NCBI RefSeq assembly: GCF_001570485.1
Contig: NZ_BCTA01000011.1
Location: 62,001-126,000, forward strand
DNA from: Mycolicibacterium novocastrense
Lineage (GTDB): Bacteria; Actinomycetota; Actinomycetes; Mycobacteriales; Mycobacteriaceae
Direction of reading: 5' to 3'
Length of the DNA: 64,000 nt
Part shown: positions 9,072-16,400 of the stretch, in pieces
Layout of the letters: each line of letters opens with the position of its first letter
Position numbering within the stretch: position 1 is the stretch's first letter
The notes under the pieces: generated by a model
Seen by the model: the letters and a program-made list of their open reading frames with translations, nothing else
The model's database searches: none
Told to the model about the DNA's origin: nothing
Position numbers and translations under genes: made by a program

Positions 9072-9085
9072 TGAACAATTGAACA
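9072..9085 (-). promoter_or_regulatory. Shared cluster motif, copy C (TGTTCAATTGTTCA on minus strand)
   Basis: On the minus strand this 14-mer differs at one base from the core TGTTCTATTGTTCA of copies A and B. It lies about 26 bases before the GTG of the tandem CoA-transferase. A TAATGT -10-like hexamer overlaps its upstream edge. Confidence 0.45.
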
Positions 9086-9155
9086 TTATTCGTTCTGTTG
9101 AGTCCACAGTGACCCGACCGACTAGCGCCGCGCCATGGGTTCACAGATTCACATG

Positions 9156-9172
9156 AAGTGTTCTATTGTTCA
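9156..9172 (+). promoter_or_regulatory. Shared cluster promoter/operator motif, copy B
   Basis: AAGTGTTCTATTGTTCA, identical over 17 bases to copy A. The embedded TATTGT hexamer at 9164-9169 is 7 bases before the ATG at 9177, which points to a leaderless P450 transcript. Confidence 0.55.
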
Positions 9173-9176
9173 TAAT

Positions 9177-10391
9177 ATGTCGACGATCGCCGGCCTGTCG
9201 GAAGCCCGCTTCGATGACCCCGCGTTCTACCAGGGCGACCCCAACGCGACATTCCGGCGGTTGCGCGAGACGGATCCGCTGCACTGGTACGACGAAGGTC
9301 AGTTCTGGGTCGTCACCAAGTACGACGACATCAAGGCGATCTCGGCGCGACCGGAGAAGTTCAAGTCGGAGCGCATTGCGATCATGATGGATTTGATCGC
9401 GCATCGCCAAGGGGTCGACCCGCAGGGATTCGGAAGTCGCGGGATCATGTTCATGGACCCGCCCGACCACCGTGCGCATCGCAAGGCGATCGGGGTCAGG
9501 TTCACCCCGGCGGCGGTCGCCAAGATGGAGGATCGCGTGCAGCAGGTCGTCGCTGAGGCGTTCGACAGTCTGCCCGACGGTGAGTTCGACTGGGTCGAGC
9601 ACATCGCAGAACCGATTCCGGTGTACATCTTTTCCCACTTTCTCGGTGTGCCGGAGTCGGACTGGTCAAAGGTCGCGTCGTGGGCGACGACCATAGCGAA
9701 AGCGGGCAGCGGGCTGGCCAGCGACGAGGATTTTCAGCTGATCTTCGATCAGATCGCGCCCTACCTGTTGGCGCTGGCCGCAGAGCGAGCGAAGGATCCG
9801 CGTGACGACCTGTTGACGATGCTCACGCAGGTGAGTATCGACGGGGAACCGTTCAACGAGGTCCAGATCATGGTCTACGCGATGACGCTGCTGGCTGCGG
9901 GTAGCGAAACCACCCAGAGCCTGCTGGCCGGTCTCATTCACTGTCTCGATGTGCACCCCGGGCAGGCCGAGGCGCTGTTCGCCGATCCTTCGCTGGCGGA
10001 GAACACCGTCGAGGAGACGATGCGGTGGTGGACCCCCGTGATGAGCATGGCCCGGCAGGCCGCCGCCGACGTCGAGCTGCGGGGTAAGACGGTCCGCGCG
10101 GGCGACGGCCTCCTGATGGCGTACGCCTCGGCCAATCGCGACGTCGACCACTGGGGGCCGACGGCCGACGAGTTCGACATCACCCGCCCCGATGCGTCCG
10201 GCCATCTCGGTTTCGGTGTTGGGGAACACTTCTGCATGGGGGCGGCGCTGGCCCGCCGCGAGGCGCGGTTCGTGCTCGCCGAGGTGATCAAGCGGGCGAA
10301 GCGAGTTCGCGTCACGGGGCAGCGGGTGAAGCGGGAGTCGTCCTTGGTCAACACCTTCGACCGGCTGGGCGTCACGCTCGACTACCGCTGA
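9177..10391 (+). CDS. Cytochrome P450 monooxygenase
   Basis: A 404-residue P450. It has I-helix AAGSETTQS, K-helix EETMRWW, and heme loop FGVGEHFCMGAALARRE with Cys353 as the heme ligand (numbered from the ATG at 9177). The long N-terminal half carries FMDPPDHRAHRKAIGVRFTP, typical of CYP families that hydroxylate terpenes, steroids or fatty acids in actinobacteria; I cannot assign a family number. An in-frame ATG at 9135 would place the promoter motif inside the coding region, so 9177 is preferred. It is divergent from the tandem CoA-transferase operon and converges on an acyl-CoA dehydrogenase gene. Confidence 0.95.
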   Translation: MSTIAGLSEARFDDPAFYQGDPNATFRRLRETDPLHWYDEGQFWVVTKYDDIKAISARPEKFKSERIAIMMDLIAHRQGVDPQGFGSRGIMFMDPPDHRAHRKAIGVRFTPAAVAKMEDRVQQVVAEAFDSLPDGEFDWVEHIAEPIPVYIFSHFLGVPESDWSKVASWATTIAKAGSGLASDEDFQLIFDQIAPYLLALAAERAKDPRDDLLTMLTQVSIDGEPFNEVQIMVYAMTLLAAGSETTQSLLAGLIHCLDVHPGQAEALFADPSLAENTVEETMRWWTPVMSMARQAAADVELRGKTVRAGDGLLMAYASANRDVDHWGPTADEFDITRPDASGHLGFGVGEHFCMGAALARREARFVLAEVIKRAKRVRVTGQRVKRESSLVNTFDRLGVTLDYR

Positions 10392-10416
10392 CGAGTACTG
10401 CTTCGCGACAACGGGA

Positions 10417-11472
10417 TCAGCCGCGTCCGGCCAGCCAGTCGGTGACGAGTCGGCGATGCTGCGCACGCGAACCCAACGCCGCGATGAGCGTGGTGGCCCG
10501 CCGCAGGTACACATGCGCGTCGTGTTCCCACGTGTAGGCGATGCCGCCGAAGACCTGCATCGCCCCCTCCGGGACGGCGCGTAGCGCATCGATGGCCCAA
10601 AAAGCCGCCAGCGACACCAGCGCTTCCGCGTCGGGCTGATCGTGGTCACAGGCATCGGCGGCCCGATTGACCAGCGCCCGACCGACTTCGATCGCCCCGC
10701 GCTGGTCGACGAGCCGATGTTTGATCGCCTGAAACGCGCCGATCGGCCGGTCGAACGCGACGCGGACCTTCGCGTACTCGGTCGCGGCCTCGTTCGCGGC
10801 GGCGACGACGCCGACGACCTCGGCCACCTCCGCCACGCGCATGCGCATGACGGCTTCGCGGTGGCGGCGGACCGCTTCCCCGCCTCGGGCGATCGGCTCG
10901 AGCGGCGCCCGGTCGAGACCGATGCGCGCCGCGGGGCCGTGATCGAGGGGGGTGACCGGCGTGCGCTGCACTCCCGCGCCCGCGAGGTCGACGACACCCA
11001 GCACCTGCCCGCCATCCGCCTGGGCAAGCACGACGAGGTGGGTGGCGACGGCGCCGTACGGGACGCAGTCGAATGTGCCCGACACCGTCTGCCCGACGAG
11101 CGTGGCCGGCTCCGCAACCACGAGCGCGACGCCGTCGACCCTTCGGCCCTCGGACCAGGCCGCGGCCCCGGTCGCGGCCAGTGGCAGCGGTGCCGCGACG
11201 GATCCGGTCACCTCGGTCAACACCGCCAGCTCGCGCAGGGTGCCACCGGCGCCGCCACCGCTTTCGGGCACCAGCACGTCGGGCCAGCCCAGCCCGCGGA
11301 TGGTCGCCCATAGCGCGTCGTCGAACGCGGGGGTCGGCCCTTCCAGCAGCGCGCGGCTGCGGTCGACCGACCACGCCCGGGCCACGATGTCGAGTGCGGA
11401 GCGACGCAGCTCGGCCAGTTCGGCTGCCGTGTCGGCTATCTCGGCGAGGGAGACGGTGGTATCAGGGGTCAC
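10417..11472 (-). CDS. Acyl-CoA dehydrogenase-family subunit (smaller of a pair)
   Basis: A 351-residue member of the acyl-CoA dehydrogenase superfamily. Recognisable parts are GWPDVLVPESGGGAGGTLRELAVLTEV near the N-terminus and the C-terminal helices VAFDRPIGAFQAIKHRLVDQ and VFGGIAYTWEHDAHVYLRRA. It overlaps the upstream full-length acyl-CoA dehydrogenase gene by 11 bases. Paired genes like this encode heterotetrameric alpha2-beta2 dehydrogenases in mycobacterial steroid side-chain degradation, where one subunit supplies the base and the other completes the FAD site. GTG at 11472 starts at the natural domain boundary. Confidence 0.9.
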   Translation of the reverse strand: MTPDTTVSLAEIADTAAELAELRRSALDIVARAWSVDRSRALLEGPTPAFDDALWATIRGLGWPDVLVPESGGGAGGTLRELAVLTEVTGSVAAPLPLAATGAAAWSEGRRVDGVALVVAEPATLVGQTVSGTFDCVPYGAVATHLVVLAQADGGQVLGVVDLAGAGVQRTPVTPLDHGPAARIGLDRAPLEPIARGGEAVRRHREAVMRMRVAEVAEVVGVVAAANEAATEYAKVRVAFDRPIGAFQAIKHRLVDQRGAIEVGRALVNRAADACDHDQPDAEALVSLAAFWAIDALRAVPEGAMQVFGGIAYTWEHDAHVYLRRATTLIAALGSRAQHRRLVTDWLAGRG

Positions 11473-12655
11473 GGGGCAGCCCCAGCAGTCGTTCGGCGAT
11501 GACGTTGCGTTGGATCTCCGACGTGCCTGCACCAAAGGTGGCCGCCCGCATCAGCAGGTAGCTCGCGGCGACGTTGCCCCGCTTGGCGGCGCCGGGCGAT
11601 CCGCGCTCCAAAACCCCTGACGCTCCGGACAGTTCGACACCGAAGTTGGCCATCGACTGGTCCACCTCCGAGCTGAGAAGCTTGGCGACGGAGGCCTCCG
11701 GGCCGGGAGCGACGCCCCGCACGCCGGCAGCGGTGGCCTGGGCGGCGATCTGACGCAACGCCTCGACCTGGGCCGCATACCGGGCGATCCGGTCGGCGAC
11801 ATAGCTGTCATCGAACCCGCTGTCGGTCAGCGCATTCGGCTCCTGCGCCATCTTCACCAGGATGTCGAGGCGACGCTCGATCCGGTGCGTGCGGCTTTGG
11901 CCCACCCGCTCGTAGCCCAGCGTCGACTTCGCCACCTTCCAGCCGCCGTGCAGCGGTCCGAGCACATTGGCCAGCGGCACGCGTACTGCGTCGAAGAACA
12001 CCTCGGTGAACTCGGCGGCACCGGTGATCTGCCGAATCGGCCGTACCTCGATGCCCGGCGTGGACAGCTCGGCCAGGATGTAGCTGATTCCCTCCCGCTT
12101 CGGCGCGGTAGGGTCGGTCCGGGCCAACAGGTAGATCCGGTTCGCGTAGGAGGCCTTCGACGTCCAGATCTTCTGTCCGGTGATGACGAGTTCGTCGCCG
12201 TCGATGACTGCCTTGGTCTTGAGCGCCGCGAGGTCGCTGCCGGCCTCCGGCTCCGAGAAGCCCTGACACCAGACATCTTCCGCCGACAGGATGCGGGGGA
12301 GGTAACGCGCACGCTGCTCGTCTGTGCCCCACTGGATGATGGTCGGACCCAGTTGGTTGATCGCGCTGCGGTTGATCGGTTCCGGGGCGTGCACGGCAGC
12401 CATCTCGGTGTTGAAGATGAGCTGTTGGGTGGGAGTCGCGGCGCGCCCGCCGAATTCGGTCGGCCACGAGATGGCCGCCAGCCCGGCGACGTGCAGGCGA
12501 TTCTGCCATTCCCGCAGTCGGTCGAGGCGAGCCGTTTCGTCTCCGTCGCGGCCGAGCAGGTCGGAGGTCAGCGACGACGACAGGAAGGCGCGCACCTCGT
12601 CGCGGAAGGTCCGGTCGGCGTCGGTGAGCACGACGCCGTAATCACGATCGGTCAC
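11462..12655 (-). CDS. Acyl-CoA dehydrogenase (larger of a pair)
   Basis: A 397-residue FAD-dependent acyl-CoA dehydrogenase that would introduce an alpha-beta double bond in a CoA ester. It has WPTEFGGRAATPTQQLIFNTEMA, the flavin/substrate segment WCQGFSEPEAGSDLAALKTKA, and the C-terminal TFGAGTSEIQRNVIAERLLGLPRDP, which contributes to FAD binding. It ends overlapping the smaller subunit gene, and its start overlaps the amidohydrolase stop by 4 bases. Operon order is amidohydrolase, large subunit, small subunit. Confidence 0.95.
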   Translation of the reverse strand: MTDRDYGVVLTDADRTFRDEVRAFLSSSLTSDLLGRDGDETARLDRLREWQNRLHVAGLAAISWPTEFGGRAATPTQQLIFNTEMAAVHAPEPINRSAINQLGPTIIQWGTDEQRARYLPRILSAEDVWCQGFSEPEAGSDLAALKTKAVIDGDELVITGQKIWTSKASYANRIYLLARTDPTAPKREGISYILAELSTPGIEVRPIRQITGAAEFTEVFFDAVRVPLANVLGPLHGGWKVAKSTLGYERVGQSRTHRIERRLDILVKMAQEPNALTDSGFDDSYVADRIARYAAQVEALRQIAAQATAAGVRGVAPGPEASVAKLLSSEVDQSMANFGVELSGASGVLERGSPGAAKRGNVAASYLLMRAATFGAGTSEIQRNVIAERLLGLPRDP

Positions 12656-13962
12656 GTGCCGCCGCGGATGATCGACGCCATGCGCTGTTTCATGTCACCG
12701 TAGGTGATCGCGGTGGTGCCGGCCTTGGGGGCGCGGCCCGCATCGACCTTCGGCGCGGACAGATCGAGTTCGGCGATCTTCTCGCGCAACGTCTTCACGG
12801 TGCAGTTCTGCCGCCCGAGACGCTCGACGGCGTCATAGCCAAAGGCGCGCGCGGCATTTCGCCAGGTGATGTCTTCGACCTCATCGGGCGAACAACCCTC
12901 CAACTGGGCGGCGAGCTGCTCGGGTGCGTCCGGCCAGCTGCTGTCGGAATGCGGGTAGTCCATTTCCCAGCAGAGGGTCTTCACGCCGATGCGGTCGCGC
13001 ATCTCGACACCGACCCGGTCGCGGATGAAGCACGACATGAAATTGCGGCGGAAGACATCGGTCGGGGTCAGGCCGTCACCGAGGTCGTCACCCGTCCACG
13101 CGCGCTGGCGGGCGTAGAGGTCTTCGAACCGTTCGAGCATGAACGGAATCCAGCCGATGCCGCCTTCGGAGAGGGCGAACTTTATCGTGGGGAACTTGAC
13201 GACGACGGGGGAGAACAACAGGTCTGCGGTGAACCGCATGGTGTCGATGGCCAGCATCGAGTTGTACGCGAGGTAGGTCGTCTGGTCGGAGGGGACGGGA
13301 ACGCCGCCGCCGGTGCCGATGTGAATGTTGACGATCGTCTCGTGCTCACAGACCGCTTCCCACAGCGGATCCCATTGCGGGTCCTGCCACGGCGGCTGCC
13401 CGTAGTTTCCGATGTGTTGGGGCACCGTCACCGCGTGACAGCCGTTCGCCGCGAGCCGCGCCACCTCGCCGGCCGCGAGAACGGGGTCCCACAGCGGAAG
13501 GATGCCCAGCGGGATGAAGCGGTCCGGATGGCGGCCGCACCAATCCTCCAGATGCCAGTCGTTGTAGGCGCGGACCATCACTTCGGATACGTCGCGGTCG
13601 CCGCGGTAGGTGAACAGCGCCCCGGAGATGGTCGGAAAAGACGGAAAGCACAATGAGGCCAGCACCCCGGCCGCGTTCATGTCATCGACGCGGGCATCGA
13701 CGTCAAAGCAGCCGGTGCGCATGTCCTCGAAGCGCGACGGTTCGAAGCCCCACTCGTCGTTGGGTCGGCCCGCCACGGCGTTGAGCCCGATGTTGGGCAT
13801 CTGCAGGCCCGCGTACTCCCAAAAGCAGACGCCGTTGTTGTCCTGCACGATCTTTGGTGCGTGGTCTGCATAACGCGACGGCACCCTGTCCTTGAACATG
13901 TCGGGTGGTTCGACAGTGTGGTCGTCGACGCTGATCAGCACGAGGTCCAGAGGGTCGATCAC
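12652..13962 (-). CDS. Amidohydrolase_2 family metal-dependent hydrolase/decarboxylase
   Basis: A 436-residue protein of the ACMSD-like amidohydrolase family. It begins LVLISVDDHTVEPPDMF, where the Asp-x-His pair is the likely first metal motif. Later segments include VNIHIGTGG and CWEMDYPHSDSSWPDAPE, carrying His and Asp residues typical of the TIM-barrel metal site. Enzymes of this family hydrolyse lactone or ring C-C bonds or decarboxylate. It is first in the operon with the acyl-CoA dehydrogenase pair. The GTG start is 7 bases after a TAGACT -10 hexamer, suggesting a leaderless message. Substrate unknown. Confidence 0.9.
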   Translation of the reverse strand: MIDPLDLVLISVDDHTVEPPDMFKDRVPSRYADHAPKIVQDNNGVCFWEYAGLQMPNIGLNAVAGRPNDEWGFEPSRFEDMRTGCFDVDARVDDMNAAGVLASLCFPSFPTISGALFTYRGDRDVSEVMVRAYNDWHLEDWCGRHPDRFIPLGILPLWDPVLAAGEVARLAANGCHAVTVPQHIGNYGQPPWQDPQWDPLWEAVCEHETIVNIHIGTGGGVPVPSDQTTYLAYNSMLAIDTMRFTADLLFSPVVVKFPTIKFALSEGGIGWIPFMLERFEDLYARQRAWTGDDLGDGLTPTDVFRRNFMSCFIRDRVGVEMRDRIGVKTLCWEMDYPHSDSSWPDAPEQLAAQLEGCSPDEVEDITWRNAARAFGYDAVERLGRQNCTVKTLREKIAELDLSAPKVDAGRAPKAGTTAITYGDMKQRMASIIRGGT

Positions 13963-13969
13963 CGGGAAC

Positions 13970-13990
13970 AGTCTAGGCTATTGAACAAAG
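13970..13990 (-). promoter_or_regulatory. -10 element TAGACT and motif copy D
   Basis: On the minus strand TAGACT at 13975-13970 is 7 bases before the GTG at 13962. Immediately upstream, 13990-13978 reads CTTTGTTCAATAG, sharing TTGTTCAAT with copy A. Confidence 0.42.
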
Positions 13991-14008
13991 TATGTATATC
14001 TGTTCCAG

Positions 14009-14431
14009 CTATGCGGTGGAGTTCACCGCCGCCGCCAGCCAGTCGGCCATCATCCCGTAGACCGACTCGATGCTCTCTCGCGCGCTGGCGTCGTCGCCGG
14101 ATGGTTCATAGTCCACGTCCCACTCGACCCGGCAACCGTCGGCACCGGACCCGATGACCGAGACGACGGTCTCGAAGCGGCTTACCGGCAGCGGGTTGTT
14201 GGTGATCCGGTAGGAGATCTGTCTCTGCTCGGGCCGTGCCCACAACAGCGTCTCGACCGTCGGGTCGCCGTCCGCGGTGCCGCGGATCCTGCGGCTCATG
14301 CCGGGCCCGTCCCCTTCGACCTCGACGTCGTTGATCACCGGAATCCACCGGACGTCGGCGAAGTCGGCGAGTAGGCGCCAGACCGCCTCGGCGCTCGCGG
14401 CGACGTCCTTGCTGACCGTGATCGACGCCAT
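14009..14431 (-). CDS. SRPBCC (START-like/polyketide cyclase) protein
   Basis: A 140-residue ligand-binding helix-grip protein. The family start is clear: ITVSKDVAASAEAVWRLLADFADVRWIPVI, followed by beta strands and a long C-terminal helix from about residue 112. Such proteins bind hydrophobic small molecules in a deep cavity; no catalytic residues can be assigned. A TAGGGT hexamer lies 6 bases before the ATG, consistent with a leaderless transcript. It stands alone on the minus strand, upstream of the amidohydrolase operon and divergent from the crotonase gene. Confidence 0.87.
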   Translation of the reverse strand: MASITVSKDVAASAEAVWRLLADFADVRWIPVINDVEVEGDGPGMSRRIRGTADGDPTVETLLWARPEQRQISYRITNNPLPVSRFETVVSVIGSGADGCRVEWDVDYEPSGDDASARESIESVYGMMADWLAAAVNSTA

Positions 14432-14447
14432 GTGGCGACCCTACCAT

Positions 14448-14462
14448 CTATGTAACAATAGA
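14448..14462 (-). promoter_or_regulatory. Cluster motif copy E (TCTATTGTTACATAG on minus strand)
   Basis: This shares TCTATTGTT with copies A and B. It lies between the divergent SRPBCC and crotonase genes, and could serve either promoter. Confidence 0.38.
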
Positions 14463-14512
14463 GCGGAATATGTTCAGATGTGCAGTGTGCTGCCGGGTGG
14501 AATCGGGGTGTC

Positions 14513-15409
14513 GTGAGCGCTGACGATGGGTCCGCGGGCGATTTCGAGGTCGACGAGAACTGGGTGCGCTACGAACTTGTCGAACCACACATCGCGCAGA
14601 TCGCGATCAGCAGGCCCGACCGCCGCAACGCGATCCTGTCGCCCGACATGCACGCCCTGTTCAAGGCTCACCTCGATCGAGCCGAGGCCGACGACGAGGT
14701 GAAGGTCGTCATCCTCGCGGCCGACGGCAAGGACTTCTGCAGCGGCGACGATGTCCGGCGGCTGCCCGTCGAACAGGCCGGCCTGAAGAAGGGCAAAAAA
14801 CTGCCGCAGACCGCGCGGATGGGCAATGCCCGCCGGTTGCACCGCCACCTGACCAACTGGCTGGAGTTTCCGAAGACGGTCATCGCCGCGTGCCAGGGTG
14901 CGACGCTGGGAGCCGGGATGAACCTGGCGCTGGCCGCCGACATCCTCGTCGTCTCCGAGGACATGTACCTGGCGCGGCCGCAGGCGCGGATCGGGTTCGC
15001 CGGGTTCTCCACCGCGATGCCGTTGATCCTGCTCAAGCTGGGTCCGAACCGCGGCTACGAGGCGATGATCACCGGACGGAAGGTGCGCGCCGCGGAACTG
15101 CGCGACTGGGGGGTGGCCGCGTCGGTCGTGCCGGCCGACGGTCTCCGTGAGGAGGCGCTGCGCTACGCGCGTGCGATCGCCCACCACTCGGCCGACGGGC
15201 TGATGGTCGGCAAGCACGGGTTGATCACGTTCTGGCACGCGGTGGGGATGGCGCAGTTCGGGGACTGGGTTCCCATGGCGCACAGCGTTTTCAGCAACCT
15301 GTCCTGGCGGGACGACGAGTTCAACTTCATGAAGGAGCGGTCGGCCAGGGGCGGCCGTGAGGCGCTCGCCGAACTCGAGCGCCGGTACCGGGAGTGGGAC
15401 TTCGAGTAG
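14513..15409 (+). CDS. Crotonase-fold (enoyl-CoA hydratase/isomerase) protein lacking both catalytic Glu
   Basis: A 298-residue crotonase superfamily protein. Oxyanion-hole segments are present: VVILAADGKDFCSGDDVRRL and CQGATLGAGMNLALAADILV. The two glutamates used by classical hydratases appear replaced: the GGGCEL position reads GAGMNL (Asn) and the PE of the second motif reads RPQARIG (Gln). It is therefore probably an isomerase, hydrolase or C-C lyase rather than a simple hydratase. GTG at 14513 was chosen for the GGGG-containing ribosome site before it; ATG 14480 adds 11 unlike residues. The gene precedes an SDR and a Rieske oxygenase gene. Confidence 0.88.
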   Translation: MSADDGSAGDFEVDENWVRYELVEPHIAQIAISRPDRRNAILSPDMHALFKAHLDRAEADDEVKVVILAADGKDFCSGDDVRRLPVEQAGLKKGKKLPQTARMGNARRLHRHLTNWLEFPKTVIAACQGATLGAGMNLALAADILVVSEDMYLARPQARIGFAGFSTAMPLILLKLGPNRGYEAMITGRKVRAAELRDWGVAASVVPADGLREEALRYARAIAHHSADGLMVGKHGLITFWHAVGMAQFGDWVPMAHSVFSNLSWRDDEFNFMKERSARGGREALAELERRYREWDFE

Positions 15410-15445
15410 ATAAAACAATTAAACAGAGACTGTGTTTGTGTTTTG

Positions 15446-15451
15446 TATGAT
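15446..15451 (+). promoter_or_regulatory. -10 element TATGAT
   Basis: TATGAT is a near-consensus -10 hexamer 23 bases before the ATG at 15475, with a GAGGAG ribosome site in between. It would start the SDR-Rieske-OB-fold-thiolase operon. The AT-rich stretch upstream contains AAACA and TGTTT arms separated by 7 bases. Confidence 0.5.
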
Positions 15452-15474
15452 GAACGTGCGGTGAGGAGAGACGA

Positions 15475-16380
15475 ATGGGTGTGCTGGACGGACGGACGGC
15501 CTTGGTCACCGGTGCAGGTCGAGGGATCGGTGCCGCCGTAGCCGAGGGTTTGGCGGCCGAGGGGGCCACCGTCCTGGTCTCCGACGCCGGCGTTGCGGTG
15601 GACGGCACGGGGCACGACGCGGGGCCGGCGGAGGCGGTGGCAGCTGCCATCAATCAGCAGGGTGGCAAGGCGTTCGCCGACGCCACCGACATCACTGACT
15701 TCGCCTCCTGCGAGGACTTGATCGGCCGCGCCGCCGATACGCTCGGCGGTCTGGACGTCGTGGTCAACGCCGCGGGCATACTGCGCGACGGCATGGTCTT
15801 CAAGATGAGCGAGCGGGACTGGGATTCCGTCGTCGCCGTCCATCTCAAGGGCACGTTCAACATCACCCGGCATGCCGCCGCATGGTGGCGGGAGAACCGT
15901 GGCGGCCAGTACCGGCTGATCAACTTCACCTCGATGTCCGGACTACAGGGCGCACCCAGCCAACCGAACTATGCGGCCGCGAAGATGGGCGTCGTCGGTC
16001 TCACCTTCTCCTGCGCCAACGCCCTGCGCAACTACGGCGTCACGTCGAACGCGATCGCGCCGATCGCCGGAACCCGAATGACGCAGGGCATCAAGGGCGG
16101 TGGAAGCATGGACTATTCCGATTCGAACGTGCGTCTGTCACCGAAAAATTGCGTGCCCCCGGTGGTGTACCTGGCGAGCGCACAGTCCGACTGGCTCAAT
16201 CGGCGCGTCATCTTTGCCGGAAACGGCCGCATCAGCCTGATGTCGAACCCAGTCGTCGAGCGAGAGCTCGTCTCGGCCACCGGCACCTGGGACATCCCCA
16301 CTGCCTTCGCCGAGATCGAGACGTCGTTCAAGGAGGCCGTCCTGTGGCCCAACATCTTCGACAAGCCCCCTGCCAAGTGA
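15475..16380 (+). CDS. Short-chain dehydrogenase, 3-hydroxyacyl-CoA dehydrogenase-like
   Basis: A 301-residue NAD(P)-dependent SDR. It has the cofactor motif TGAGRGIG near residue 15, NAAG, and catalytic Ser and YAAAK in the Ser-Tyr-x-x-x-Lys arrangement. Length and the C-terminal extension beyond the Rossmann core resemble the dehydrogenase domain of type 2 multifunctional beta-oxidation enzymes. A GAGGAG ribosome site precedes the ATG. It would oxidise a hydroxyacyl-CoA or hydroxylated ring in the same pathway as the following Rieske oxygenase. Confidence 0.93.
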   Translation: MGVLDGRTALVTGAGRGIGAAVAEGLAAEGATVLVSDAGVAVDGTGHDAGPAEAVAAAINQQGGKAFADATDITDFASCEDLIGRAADTLGGLDVVVNAAGILRDGMVFKMSERDWDSVVAVHLKGTFNITRHAAAWWRENRGGQYRLINFTSMSGLQGAPSQPNYAAAKMGVVGLTFSCANALRNYGVTSNAIAPIAGTRMTQGIKGGGSMDYSDSNVRLSPKNCVPPVVYLASAQSDWLNRRVIFAGNGRISLMSNPVVERELVSATGTWDIPTAFAEIETSFKEAVLWPNIFDKPPAK

Positions 16381-16400
16381 CCCGACGGGGGGGGTGACGA

